NCBI GenBank assembly: GCA_958296035.1
Contig: OY282431.1
Coordinates: 620,001-684,000 of the forward strand
Direction: 5' to 3'
DNA: 64,000 nt
Origin: Paracoccaceae bacterium
GTDB lineage: Bacteria > Pseudomonadota > Alphaproteobacteria > Rhodobacterales > Rhodobacteraceae
The notes under the pieces were generated by a model, which saw only the letters and a list, made by a program, of their open reading frames with translations, made no database searches and had not been told where the DNA came from. Positions 27,950 to 37,624 of the stretch are shown in pieces (position 1 is the first letter of the stretch; each line of letters starts with the position of its first letter). The position numbers and the translations under genes are program-made.

Positions 27950-28633
27950 ATGGACATATTGAAAAAACCAACCAGCGCCCGGTTTTGTGCCAGCAGGGTT
28001 CATTCTCTAGTTCGGGAGATTACCTCCAGCCATGGCAGGTCGCAGCAGCACAGGTGTGGACCAACCGTCGGATTGCTCGGGGGATCGTTTAATCCCGCAC
28101 ATGACGGGCATCTTCACGTGTCATTGTGGGCACTAAAGCTGCTTTCCCTGAATGGCGTTTGGTGGCTGGTAACACCCGGCAATCCATTAAAACCGCAAGG
28201 GAGCCAGGTTTCAGTCGAGACGCGTCTGGAAATGGCCGCGGCAACCGTGCATCACCCGCGGATTGTAGTGACGAATATTGAGACGCGTTACCGCACGACT
28301 TACACAGTGGATACACTGCGAAAACTGAATGCACACAATACCGGCATGCGATTTATCTGGCTAATGGGATCTGATTGCCTTGCCGAGATGCATTTGTGGA
28401 AAGACTGGAAACAAATCTTTTCAGCTATTCCAATCTGCGTATTTGCAAGGCCAGACAGGCTGTCGCAGGCTCGCAACTCGGTGGCAGCGAGAGTGTTCGC
28501 AGATTCTCGCCTGCCCGAGCGCGAAGCGAATCTTCTGCAGAGGCTTGAGCCACCGGCCTGGGTGTTTGCCAGCATTCCCCTTCACGCCGCGTCTTCGACA
28601 AAGCACCGCATTGCACAAAGCTGGTCTTGCTGA
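27950..28633 (+). CDS. nadD: Nicotinate-nucleotide adenylyltransferase
   Basis: NadD makes nicotinate adenine dinucleotide from the mononucleotide and ATP in NAD synthesis. The signature GLLGGSFNPAHDGHLHVSLWAL contains the nucleotidyltransferase HxGH-like motif. GSDCLAEMHLWKDWKQIF and the closing ASSTKHR (the ISSTxxR motif) complete the family pattern. About 35 unconserved residues precede the domain if the ATG at 27950 is used; a later non-ATG start is possible, because the ATG at 28032 is out of frame. The usual neighbours (obg, proA, rsfS) are missing and lysK follows. Confidence 0.9.
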   Translation: MDILKKPTSARFCASRVHSLVREITSSHGRSQQHRCGPTVGLLGGSFNPAHDGHLHVSLWALKLLSLNGVWWLVTPGNPLKPQGSQVSVETRLEMAAATVHHPRIVVTNIETRYRTTYTVDTLRKLNAHNTGMRFIWLMGSDCLAEMHLWKDWKQIFSAIPICVFARPDRLSQARNSVAARVFADSRLPEREANLLQRLEPPAWVFASIPLHAASSTKHRIAQSWSC

Positions 28634-28686
28634 CTGACCCTGCCCATGGAAGAGGCTTGCCATACCAATAGGGGAGAATGCCGTTC

Positions 28687-30273
28687 ATGGCTGAATTGAA
28701 GCAGCTTGCGACACAGGCCAGGTCCTGGCCGTTTGTAGAGGCACGCCGAATCGCCAAACGGCTTGGCAATCGACCGCCGGCCAAGGGTCATGTCCTTTTC
28801 CAGACCGGATATGGTCCTTCGGGATTGCCACATATCGGCACATTCGCTGAAGTCGTGCGGACTTCCATGGTACGAAACGCGTGCGCAACGCTGACCGGTT
28901 TTCCAACCAGGCTGGTGTGCTTTTCGGATGACATGGACGGCTTCAGGAGGGTCCCCGAAAATGTTCCCTGCCGTGACCAGCTGGAAGAGGATATAGGCTT
29001 GCCCTTGAGTCGGGTACGCGATCCCTTCGGCAAATTCGAGAGCTTTGCGCACCACAACAATGCGATGCTCCGCCAGTTCCTCGACAGGTTTGGATTCGAG
29101 TACGAATTCGTTTCGGCAACGGAACACTACCGAAGCGGCAAGTTTGATGAAATGCTGATGGTTGCACTGGAGCGGTTCGATCAGCTGATGGAAGTCGTTG
29201 TCCCCACCCTGGGCAAGGTGTCCGCGGGCCGCCGTCAAACCTATTCACCTTTTCTGCCAGTCAGTCCCAAATCCGGACGCGTGCTGCAAGTGCCAACGCT
29301 CGCCCGGAATGTCTCTAGGGGTACAATCGTCTACACCGAACCGGATGGCGAAGAAATTGAAGTCCCGGTAACCGGGGGCAGCGTAAAGTTGCAATGGCGT
29401 GCCGATTGGGCAATGCGCTGGGCGGCACTGGAGGTCGACTACGAAATGTTCGGCAAGGATTTGATCCCGTCGGCAGCACTCGCCAAGCGATTATGTCGGG
29501 TGTTCGGAAGGGCACCGCCGACGGATATGTTTTACGAGCTGTTTCTGGATAAATCGGGGCAGAAGATATCCAAATCTAAAGGGGGAACAGGCATTTCGAT
29601 CGACGAATGGCTCGAATTTGCCCCCGACACTTCCTTGAGCCACTTCATGTACCAGCGGCCCAAATCGGCCAGACGCTTATATTTTGAAGTGATTCCCAAG
29701 GCCGTCGACGAGTATGCACGGCATCTTTCCGATTACGCACGGCAGGAGCCAGCCAAGCAACTCGACAATCCTGTCTGGCACATCCACGCCGGCTCGCCTC
29801 CCGGCCCCGGGGTCAACGTTTCCTACGCTATGCTACTCAACCTGGTCAGCGTAGCCGGTACTGATGATGCCAATGTCCTGTGGAAGTATATACGGAGTTA
29901 TTCACCAGCGGCTTCGCCACAGAAAGACCTGGACCTTGATCATTCCGTTCGAGGGGCCATAGGATACTTTCGCAAGAGAGTCTTACCAACTCGATCGTTT
30001 CGCGCACCGAATGTACGCGAGAGAGAGGCACTGGAGAGCCTTGGTGACCGGTTGTCTTCGTGGAAGGGTGGCGAGACTGCTGAAGACTATCAGAAGGTCG
30101 TTTACGAAATTGGCCGACATTTTGAATTCGAGCCAATGCGTGACTGGTTTCGCGCCATATACGAAGTCCTCCTGGGTGCCAGTCAAGGGCCTCGCTTCGG
30201 CGGATTTGTAGCCATTTACGGGCATGCCGAAACAGCGAAGCTTATCGAGAATCGTCTTCAGTCCTGTAAGTGA
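28687..30273 (+). CDS. lysK: Lysyl-tRNA synthetase, class I
   Basis: This archaeal-type class I LysRS charges tRNA-Lys; many Alphaproteobacteria have it instead of class II LysS. Diagnostic motifs are the HIGH variant in GPSGLPHIGTFAEV and the KMSKS variant KISKSKGG, plus CFSDDMDGFRRVPENVP and GRRQTYSPFLPVSP. The length of 528 is normal. I used the ATG at 28687, 10 bases after GGGGAG; the in-frame ATG at 28678 is only one base from that site. It follows nadD by about 50 bases. Confidence 0.95.
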   Translation: MAELKQLATQARSWPFVEARRIAKRLGNRPPAKGHVLFQTGYGPSGLPHIGTFAEVVRTSMVRNACATLTGFPTRLVCFSDDMDGFRRVPENVPCRDQLEEDIGLPLSRVRDPFGKFESFAHHNNAMLRQFLDRFGFEYEFVSATEHYRSGKFDEMLMVALERFDQLMEVVVPTLGKVSAGRRQTYSPFLPVSPKSGRVLQVPTLARNVSRGTIVYTEPDGEEIEVPVTGGSVKLQWRADWAMRWAALEVDYEMFGKDLIPSAALAKRLCRVFGRAPPTDMFYELFLDKSGQKISKSKGGTGISIDEWLEFAPDTSLSHFMYQRPKSARRLYFEVIPKAVDEYARHLSDYARQEPAKQLDNPVWHIHAGSPPGPGVNVSYAMLLNLVSVAGTDDANVLWKYIRSYSPAASPQKDLDLDHSVRGAIGYFRKRVLPTRSFRAPNVREREALESLGDRLSSWKGGETAEDYQKVVYEIGRHFEFEPMRDWFRAIYEVLLGASQGPRFGGFVAIYGHAETAKLIENRLQSCK

Positions 30274-30726
30274 GGCCATGAATACTGCTCAAAGGAGATC
30301 CAGAGACAGAATGGTCCGGAATGGTGCCACCGAGTTGTGGGGCGAACCATTTCCATGCGCCAGTATCCGGACTGCCAGGAGGCTCCTTCAGCTTGAGGGT
30401 CGGCGGAAACCTGACGCAAATTCATGCGGGCATCTTCCTGGCCGTTACCGCAAGTTCTGTTTTGGACATTCCCAATCGCTTGGGAACGCATTGACGGTCT
30501 CGAATTTGACGAGGACGCATGACTTGCTATCGCTTCATGGTGTGGCGGCATCAATTCCCGGAAATGGATTTTGGCTGGAAAAGACATGAGATTGCGAGCG
30601 AGGCAGGTTTTGTACCGCTGCACATTTCATAAGGTCGAAAGGCGTGGCGTTAGTCGTCGACGAGCCGACAGTTTCCAATCCTCGGGAAGCGACACCTGGT
30701 CACAATTGTGGTGAAACTTTGCGGGA
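30274..30726. other. Intergenic region between convergent lysK and uvrB
   Basis: There are about 450 bases in which I see no supported gene, RNA or terminator. Confidence 0.4.
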
Positions 30727-32901
30727 TTATCGCTTCTTCCGTTTCTTGCGAGTGGGAACGCCGGGCCTGCCTGCAGTTGAACGACCACTGCCGCCTGCCG
30801 CTGAGACCATTTCAGAAACATCGCTCTGGCGAACCAGAGGATCATCTGCAATAACCAGTTCAATTGTTTCGAGGCGTCGGATTTCGTCTCGCACGCGGGC
30901 GGCTTCCTCGAATTCGAGGTTTTCCGCTGCCTTTGACATTTGCTTCCTGAGCGCCTCCAAATGTGCAGCCAGATTGGCGCCGATTGAAGGATCAGGAATG
31001 GCCTTGGCGAGGTTGGCCGGGGCCGGGTCCGAATCGTAAGCATTGGCAAACGCGTCCTCGACATTCTTGCGGACGGTTGTCGGTACAATTCCGTGTGTCT
31101 TGTTGTAGTTTATCTGCTTCAAGCGCCGTCTGTTTGTTTCGGTGATTGCTGTCTCCATGGCAGCAGTTATCTTGTCGCCAAACATGATTGCCTTGCCATC
31201 GACATTGCGCGAGGCACGCCCAACGGTTTGGATCAATGATCTTGCAGATCGCAGAAAACCTTGTTTGTCAGCGTCCAGAATCGCAACGAGACCGCATTCC
31301 GGGATATCCAACCCCTCGCGCAGCAAATTAATGCCAACCAGGACGTCGAAAACACCCAATCGCAGGTCGCGAAGAATCTCAATACGTTCAAGCGTGTCAA
31401 TGTCGGAGTGCATGTAACGTACTCGAATGCCCTGTTCGTGAAGGTATTCGGTCAGGTCCTCGGCCATTCGTTTGGTCAGCGTAGTAACCAGTGTCCGGTA
31501 GCCGTTGGCGGTAACTTTTCGCACCTCATCAATAAGTTCATCAACCTGCGACGCCACAGGTCGAACTGTAATGTCCGGGTCCGGCAAACCGGTAGGCCGG
31601 ACGATCTGTTCGATAAATTCGCCATGAGTCTTGTCAAGTTCCCACTCCCCGGGAGTTGCTGAAACGAAAATCGTCTGTGGACGCATTACCTCCCATTCCT
31701 CGAACTTGAGAGGGCGGTTATCGGCGCATGACGGCAGTCTGAACCCATGTTTTGAGAGCGTCGACTTGCGGCGAAAATCGCCGCGATACATGGCTCCAAT
31801 CTGGGGCACGGTGGCGTGTGATTCATCGACGAACAAGAGAGCGTGATCGGGAATGTACTCGAACAGGGTAGGGGGCGGTTCCCCTGCATTCCTGCCTGTC
31901 AGGTAACGGGAATAGTTCTCGATTCCATTGCAGCTACCCATTATCGAAATCATTTCGAGATCATAATTTGTCCTCTGTTCAAGGCGCTGGGCCTCAAGCA
32001 GCTTGCCCTGATCATCAAGCTCAGCCAACCGATCCTTCAATTCTACACGAATTCTCTCAACCGCTTGAACTATCGTCGGGCGCGGGATGACATAGTGAGA
32101 ATTTGCATACACTCTGATCTGTTCGAGATGGCGCTCGATCGATCCGGTTAGCGGGTCGAACTCATGCAGCAAATCGACTTCGTTGCCAAAGAATGAAACA
32201 CGCCATGCCCGGTCTTCAAGGTGAGCTGGCCAAATCTCGAGACTGTCTCCACGTACGCGGAAACAACCGCGTGCAAAACCTTGATCGTTCCTGCGGTATT
32301 GCAATTGCGTAAGGGACGACTGGAGCTTCGCAAAGTCATAGCTCGCATGCAGATTCACATCCTGCGCCATGCCACTATAGGTTTCTGGAGAACCAATTCC
32401 GAATATACAGGACACAGATGCAACAATAATCACATCATCCCGCTCAAGGAGCGCTTGCGTGGCGGAGTGACGCATGCGGTCGATATGTTCGTTAATCTGG
32501 GCTTCCTTCTCAATGTAGGTGTCGGAGCGGGGTACATAAGCCTCAGGCTGGTAGTAGTCGTAGTAGCTCACAAAATACTCGACCGCATTGTTCGGAAAGA
32601 AAGAGCTGAATTCAGAATAGAGTTGTGCCGCGAGCGTCTTGTTGTGTGTCATTATTATGGCAGGCCGTTGGAGTTCCTCTATAACCTTGACCATCGTGAA
32701 TGTTTTTCCGGTTCCGGTAGCTCCCAGTAATACCTGGTCACGTACACCGCATGCCAGATTCTCAGAAATTTCCGAGATGGCTCCCGGCTGGTCGCCCGCT
32801 GGCTTGAACTCGGTGCACAACTCGAACCGCCTTCCGCCTTCGAGTTTGTGCCGACGCCGTGCCGAGCTTCCGTATGACCTGGATTGTTCTGTATTCAGCA
32901 T
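30727..32901 (-). CDS. uvrB: Excinuclease ABC subunit B
   Basis: UvrB is the damage-verifying helicase-like subunit of nucleotide excision repair. Motifs in order are QPGAISEI near the N-terminus, Walker A GATGTGKTFT, the beta-hairpin region VEYFVSYYDYYQPEAYVP, LLFVDESHATVPQIGAMYRGD, IFVSATPGEWE, GIRVRYMHSDIDTLERIEIL, GINLLREGLDIPE and LIQTVGRASRN. The C-terminal UVR motif (AAENLEFEEAARVRDEIRRLE) contacts UvrC. The end is basic (RKKRKKR). At 724 residues it is slightly longer than typical because of a 25-residue N-terminal leader. Confidence 0.97.
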   Translation of the reverse strand: MLNTEQSRSYGSSARRRHKLEGGRRFELCTEFKPAGDQPGAISEISENLACGVRDQVLLGATGTGKTFTMVKVIEELQRPAIIMTHNKTLAAQLYSEFSSFFPNNAVEYFVSYYDYYQPEAYVPRSDTYIEKEAQINEHIDRMRHSATQALLERDDVIIVASVSCIFGIGSPETYSGMAQDVNLHASYDFAKLQSSLTQLQYRRNDQGFARGCFRVRGDSLEIWPAHLEDRAWRVSFFGNEVDLLHEFDPLTGSIERHLEQIRVYANSHYVIPRPTIVQAVERIRVELKDRLAELDDQGKLLEAQRLEQRTNYDLEMISIMGSCNGIENYSRYLTGRNAGEPPPTLFEYIPDHALLFVDESHATVPQIGAMYRGDFRRKSTLSKHGFRLPSCADNRPLKFEEWEVMRPQTIFVSATPGEWELDKTHGEFIEQIVRPTGLPDPDITVRPVASQVDELIDEVRKVTANGYRTLVTTLTKRMAEDLTEYLHEQGIRVRYMHSDIDTLERIEILRDLRLGVFDVLVGINLLREGLDIPECGLVAILDADKQGFLRSARSLIQTVGRASRNVDGKAIMFGDKITAAMETAITETNRRRLKQINYNKTHGIVPTTVRKNVEDAFANAYDSDPAPANLAKAIPDPSIGANLAAHLEALRKQMSKAAENLEFEEAARVRDEIRRLETIELVIADDPLVRQSDVSEMVSAAGGSGRSTAGRPGVPTRKKRKKR

Positions 32902-33930
32902 GTTCAGGATGCCTGTTAGTGGTCAGAACCGAGGTGAAAGATATTTGTCACAAGCAAGAACGCACATGCCCGATCATTGCTACCTAATTCAAGTTCCGAC
33001 GCCAAGTGCCAGGGGGTGTCCGGAAACCGCAGCAAAGCCCCCATGGAGACAGATAGGATTGCAGACAAACATGTCAGTCTGCCGTGCAATCCGCCTGACC
33101 AATTGACGTTGGAACAGTACAACCTAGCTTTTGATGCAGGATATGTTGCAACGTGCCTGTTTTGAAGACCCTTCCATAGCGCCCTGACAACTTCTGACAC
33201 AGTGCGCAAGAAATGGCTGCCGGGACAACGAATTAATGCCATAATTCCTGTCCAGGATTGCTTCCAATGTAACACCTGGCACCGCCGGCACGGTTGGGCA
33301 AGGCGGTTCGCCTGGTAGCCCATCTTGGTGGGATTCGGGTCCGCAAGCATGGTCCGGAGCCGGGCAACCAGATCCAGGTGGCATGGTCAAACCCGTCCTT
33401 CAGGCACCTCGCTCGGGCATCTTATTGGGTTACGGACAGGCCAGAGGCATGCTTTCGGCTTGAGAAGTAACCTGTTGCCACGCAGAGTTATCATGGCACG
33501 ACGGGATTGCAGAATCAGCACTTTCCGATCGGCTAAGTGCAGAGGAATCTCAAACACGCCCACGCATCGCCGCCGGCGAGAAGGTCAGCGGGTCGGCTGC
33601 CGACTCTGCCTTCGGGGGCTACTGAATCAATGCTTTGCGGGTAAGGCTCGGGCGGTTGCCACCTGGTCTCGCCCGTACCGGTGCCCGAGTTGCGGCAGTT
33701 CAGCTATTCTGATCACATTTGGCTAAGGACGGCGTAGTTACGAGAGTATAAGGGCAACTGCAGCGCAGTCGAACTCCAAAGCTGCATTTTCAACAGGAAG
33801 TGAACCGCTGAGTCGGAGATCGCGGCTAAAAGCCGCGATCTTGCCTGTAGACCAGGTGCAGCATGTAACTGTCACATGGTGCCTGTACTCTCAACGCTGC
33901 ACACACTTGGCGCCACCTGTGTGACAGGAC
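32902..33930. other. Long intergenic region between uvrB and the TRAP operon
   Basis: About 1 kb without a gene that I can support. Open frames here (for example 32916-33350 minus and 33325-33726 plus) have Arg/Cys/Ser-rich, motif-free translations. The uvrB promoter should be near 32910-33000. A strong hairpin at 33817-33841 probably ends the TRAP transcript. Confidence 0.45.
33817..33841 (-). terminator. Perfect 11-bp stem-loop downstream of dctM
   Basis: AGATCGCGGCT, a 3-base AAA loop, then AGCCGCGATCT form a perfect GC-rich hairpin about 90 bases past the dctM stop. No T-run follows on the minus strand, so it may act as a 3' RNA-stabilising or Rho-linked structure rather than an intrinsic terminator. 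Confidence 0.5.
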
Positions 33931-35211
33931 TTACCCATATGCCAATGCCGGCAAGAACAATGCGATCTGCGGGAACAGAACAAGCAAAATTGCGACAAGC
34001 AGGAGGATTGCCAGGAACGGCGGTACGCCGCGCACCACATCCATAAACGGTTGGCGAAAGACTGCGATTGCAGTGAACAAGTTACAACCAAACGGAGGAG
34101 TTGCAGCGCCGATCGCGACCTGTAGCGTGATAAGAACGCCGACTAAAACCGGATCCAGACCAGTGGCTTTGATCATTGGTGCGAATATTGGGACAAGAAT
34201 CAAGATAACCACGATAGAATCGACAAACATGCAACCGACGAAGAAGGCGATATTGATGGCCAACAACGTCATAAGCGGACCAGCATCGTTCAATCCCAGC
34301 GCCTGGATAATTGCTTGCGGGACCTGCGCAAAGGAAAGTGTCCATGAGAACGCTGCACCGGCTGCAATCAGAATGAAGACGACCGACGTTATCGCACCAG
34401 TCGATAGCGCAATGTCCGGTAATGCGCGCCAGCTAACAGAGCGAAATACAAGCACTTCCAGAATTACTGCATAGAGCACACAAACTGCGGCAGCTTCCGT
34501 GGGTGAGAAAATTCCTCCGTAAATGCCGCCTACAATTATCACCGGGAAGCCCATCGGCCAGATGGCGCGGCGAAGCGCCAAAATCCGGGAACCCCAGTTG
34601 GCACGCTCTAGTACCGGAATGTTATGTCGCCATGCGTAAAACATGCAATAGGCCGAGAACAATACGACGATCAGCAGCCCCGGGACCACGCCGGCAATGA
34701 ATAGTCTTGAAATCGAAGTGCCCGAAACAACACCGTAAATGATCATGCCAATCGAAGGCGGAATTAGGTACGCCAAGTCCGCCGCATTGACGATTAGCCC
34801 GATCGTGAAGCTGTCATTGTAGCCTGATTTCAGCATTCTCGGCCGCATAGCACCACCGATTGCCACAACGGTCGCCTGGGTAGATCCACAGACTGCCCCG
34901 AACAATGCACAAGCACTTGTTACAGAGATTGCCAAACCGCCCCTGATATGGCCCATGAACCCCAGAACCACGTCTATCAATCGATTTGCGGAATGTCCTC
35001 GTGTGATGATGTCCGCAGCAAGAATGAACATTGGTACTGCAATCAGGGCTGAGGGCTTAACTCCCCCTATCATTTGCTGAATAAGGATCTGCGGGCTCAT
35101 ATTAGAGAAGTAGATCATGAAACCCAGTACCGCCGCCGAAATCAGCGGCATTTTCATTGGAAATCCTGCAAGCAGCAGAACGATCATGACGCCAAGCATG
35201 AGTTCTGTCAT
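33931..35211 (-). CDS. dctM: TRAP transporter large permease (DctM family)
   Basis: The 426-residue, very hydrophobic protein should span the membrane about 12 times and form the transport channel of a tripartite Na+-coupled uptake system. Family blocks include SALIAVPMFILAADIITRG, the Gly/Ala-rich ALFGAVCGSTQATVVAIGGAM, NAADLAYLIPPSIGMIIYGV, and ATPPFGCNLFTAIAVFRQPF near the C-terminus. Its start overlaps the dctQ stop by ATGA (35208-35211). The substrate cannot be read from the sequence. Confidence 0.95.
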   Translation of the reverse strand: MTELMLGVMIVLLLAGFPMKMPLISAAVLGFMIYFSNMSPQILIQQMIGGVKPSALIAVPMFILAADIITRGHSANRLIDVVLGFMGHIRGGLAISVTSACALFGAVCGSTQATVVAIGGAMRPRMLKSGYNDSFTIGLIVNAADLAYLIPPSIGMIIYGVVSGTSISRLFIAGVVPGLLIVVLFSAYCMFYAWRHNIPVLERANWGSRILALRRAIWPMGFPVIIVGGIYGGIFSPTEAAAVCVLYAVILEVLVFRSVSWRALPDIALSTGAITSVVFILIAAGAAFSWTLSFAQVPQAIIQALGLNDAGPLMTLLAINIAFFVGCMFVDSIVVILILVPIFAPMIKATGLDPVLVGVLITLQVAIGAATPPFGCNLFTAIAVFRQPFMDVVRGVPPFLAILLLVAILLVLFPQIALFLPALAYG

Positions 35212-35813
35212 TTGGATTCTTCCTCCCCGGCCCCGGCACGCTCAAGCGCAGATGCAGTCATTGGATCCTCATAACTGTCGATCTCGACATAGGACACATA
35301 AACGTCCTCGTCGGAGAAATCGAGATTTCGAATTGCCGTCAGCAAGTACTGCAGCGAAGCTAGTGCAAGCCCAACAATCACCCAGATATATGTCAGATAA
35401 AGCGGAATCTGCAGAGCAGGAGTGACGCGTCCACGAGCGGCTACCTTCTGCACATACTCCAGCGCATACCATGCAAGAACAGCCATCATGACAGCTGTTG
35501 TGGCTGTGATTATGATCATCAAGAACTTGCGTATCCGCTTTGGCAGCACATCGTAAATGGCTGACATGCGGATATGTATACCCTTGCGAGTTGCATATCC
35601 GAGCCCCATAAACGTGACGATCACGATCAGGAACTCATTCAACTCTTCCGAAAAATAGATGGATTGCTGAAATACGTATCTGCCAAGTACATTGGCAATC
35701 GTATTTGCCGCCATCAAAATGATGCCCCAACTCAGGATAATTACTTCAACCCTTCCTACAAGAGCATCAACCTTGCCAAGAATTCCATATTGCCTCGGCG
35801 CCTCGTCGTTCAT
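35208..35813 (-). CDS. dctQ: TRAP transporter small permease (DctQ family)
   Basis: The small permease has four membrane segments: around IILSWGIILMAANTIANVLGRYVF, LNEFLIVIVTFMGLGYA, FLMIIITATTAVMMAVLAWYA and LYLTYIWVIVGLALASLQYLL. The LGRYVF and GYATRKGIHIRM blocks are typical of DctQ. I chose the ATG at 35813, with AGGAG 7 bases upstream; the earlier in-frame start at 35840 lies inside the intercistronic hairpin. The acidic C-terminal tail (EDVYVSYVEIDSYEDP...) is longer than usual. Confidence 0.92.
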   Translation of the reverse strand: MNDEAPRQYGILGKVDALVGRVEVIILSWGIILMAANTIANVLGRYVFQQSIYFSEELNEFLIVIVTFMGLGYATRKGIHIRMSAIYDVLPKRIRKFLMIIITATTAVMMAVLAWYALEYVQKVAARGRVTPALQIPLYLTYIWVIVGLALASLQYLLTAIRNLDFSDEDVYVSYVEIDSYEDPMTASALERAGAGEEESK

Positions 35814-35829
35814 TTCTTTCTCCTGCGCA

Positions 35830-35861
35830 CCGACTCTCACACCACAAGGTATGAGAGTCGG
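35830..35861 (-). promoter_or_regulatory. Intercistronic stem-loop between dctP and dctQ
   Basis: CCGACTCTCA (35830-35839) pairs perfectly with TGAGAGTCGG (35852-35861) across a 12-base loop. It lies directly after the dctP stop and before the dctQ ribosome-binding site. Such hairpins often protect the upstream mRNA and lower read-through, so that the binding protein is made in excess over the permeases. Confidence 0.6.
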
Positions 35862-35872
35862 AGGATCATGTT

Positions 35873-36889
35873 TTAGAACGTAGCGATCTCGGCTTTGAGT
35901 GCTTCAAGCAGTTCCTCGCCCCGTGATCCGGCTGTGTCCAAATATGCGTCAGCCGTATCGACCGAACTGGCACGAAATACATCGCGCTCCTCTTCTGTGA
36001 GTACCACCAGATTGATATCCGGTTTTGCCGCAGTGATAAGGTCCAGACGACTCTGATTGAAATCGGCGACAATTCCGTCAATGAAGTCAGTCATGCCGGC
36101 CATCGTGTCACGCACCAGGCTTTGACGATCGGGGGACAAAGTCGCGAACCAGTCAGCTCCAGCCAATACAGTTGTGACAAGTTCCTGTTCGCCCGCCCAG
36201 ATCAGGTGGCTTGTAACCTCGTAGAATTTCATTTCCTCAATGGTCGGCACCGGATTCACTTGTCCGTCAACCGCACCGAGCTGCAATGCACCAAACACCT
36301 CACCAAACGGCAACGGAGTGGGACTAGCACCCAGGTTCTTATAGGTTTCCAGCAAAATCGGCGATACCATGACCCGCATCTTGAAATTGCTGAAATCATC
36401 GGGATTGCGAATTTCACGGTTTGTTGTCCAGACCTGCGGACCTTCCGAATACATTGTAATGACTTCCAGCCCGCGGCGCTGGAAATCCATATTCATCTCA
36501 CCGTATATGGTCTCGGAACCACTCAGAATCTTGGAAATCGTTGCCGAGTCGGATGGCAGCAGGTAGGGCAGCAAGAACACCTGGCTTTCAGGTACAATGG
36601 TGCCAAGATTGCCGATCGACACATTGGCAAACTGAATAATTCCATCTGCGGCTTGCTCTACTGTTTCGGTTGGTGTGCCGAGCGTGCCCATTGGATAAAC
36701 GGTGACTGTTACTTCGCCATCCGTTGCCGCTTCAATCCGTGACTTGAACTCCAGGGCATATGCATCCATGATAGAACCCGGAATTTCCTCGATCGCGAAT
36801 TTCCAATCCTCCGATGCAGCACTGAGAGGCACCAGAAGAAGCATGGCTGCGGTAGCGGCCGCTCTGGCGAATGCGGTTGAAAAGCTCAT
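35873..36889 (-). CDS. dctP: TRAP transporter substrate-binding protein (DctP family)
   Basis: The 338-residue periplasmic receptor has a signal peptide (residues 1 to about 26: Ala/Leu-rich, ending LSAASEDW). DctP blocks follow: YPMGTLGTPTETVEQAADGIIQFANVS, FKMRVMVSPILLETYKNLGASPTPLPFGEVFGALQLGAVDGQVNP and LIWAGEQELVTTVLAG. The conserved Arg that clamps the carboxylate of ligands is in FKMRVM, so an organic acid substrate is likely (inference). It is the first gene of the dctP-dctQ-dctM operon; AAGGGAA precedes the ATG. Confidence 0.94.
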   Translation of the reverse strand: MSFSTAFARAAATAAMLLLVPLSAASEDWKFAIEEIPGSIMDAYALEFKSRIEAATDGEVTVTVYPMGTLGTPTETVEQAADGIIQFANVSIGNLGTIVPESQVFLLPYLLPSDSATISKILSGSETIYGEMNMDFQRRGLEVITMYSEGPQVWTTNREIRNPDDFSNFKMRVMVSPILLETYKNLGASPTPLPFGEVFGALQLGAVDGQVNPVPTIEEMKFYEVTSHLIWAGEQELVTTVLAGADWFATLSPDRQSLVRDTMAGMTDFIDGIVADFNQSRLDLITAAKPDINLVVLTEEERDVFRASSVDTADAYLDTAGSRGEELLEALKAEIATF

Positions 36890-37624
36890 GTCGTGTTCCC
36901 TTTTCGAATTTTCGACCCTAGAAGTATTCCGGGGCGTGTATGCATATTTGGGGGACTGGAAACAACCACTAATTGATAAAAGTGCCTAGTCATTTGGCAA
37001 GTCGCTCCATAGCCGCCAAGACTCTTATGCGGTTACAGACTACCGCAGCACTGGTATGAAGTTGTCCAGGAGCTTTCCCCAAGCAACGAAAATCAGGGTG
37101 TTTACGTGGCGGGAAAGAAGCACCGCATTCTTGTCGCCATACGAGAACCACTCCCTTGCGTCTGCTGAGGCATTAAACCGGAGGCGAGAAGGGGTAGCAC
37201 TCGGTGCTCAGGGAAAGTGCTCGGGTGTGACTCTGGTGTTCTTGGGTTGTCCATAAGCCCTTTAATCGTCAATATGACCGGAGTTATCCATATACAAATA
37301 ACGTATGGAAGAAACTGCAAAGTGCTTTGGTGAGTTTTTCCGGTCAGGCTACTATGGCGTTTCCTGAACCGGTCCAGTTCGGTCTCCGACAGTTGATCGC
37401 CGGATTGTTCCATTCTGATAGCTTTCCTGCGGCGTTCATGGTCCCGAAAGACGGCGATTGTGCAGCAATTCCCGCTAACGCCTTTTCTGTGCATTGACTG
37501 GCTGACCCTGGCATAGGTCCGTACAGCAAGGCATACTACCCCATCGGCGACCTGCAACAGGGTACCGCAAGGTTTCAATATGTCATGGCCAGGGTTCGAG
37601 CGTCAGGGGTGAAGGGAAGGTGGT
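36890..37624. other. Intergenic region upstream of the TRAP operon
   Basis: About 735 bases. The TRAP promoter should be near 36900-37000. Open frames such as 37102-37578 minus have no motifs, and no regulator gene is present. Confidence 0.4.

Noticed and set aside
33325..33726. Plus-strand open frame in the empty region after uvrB
   Set aside because: The translation is Arg/Ser/Cys-rich with no domain; it looks like chance.
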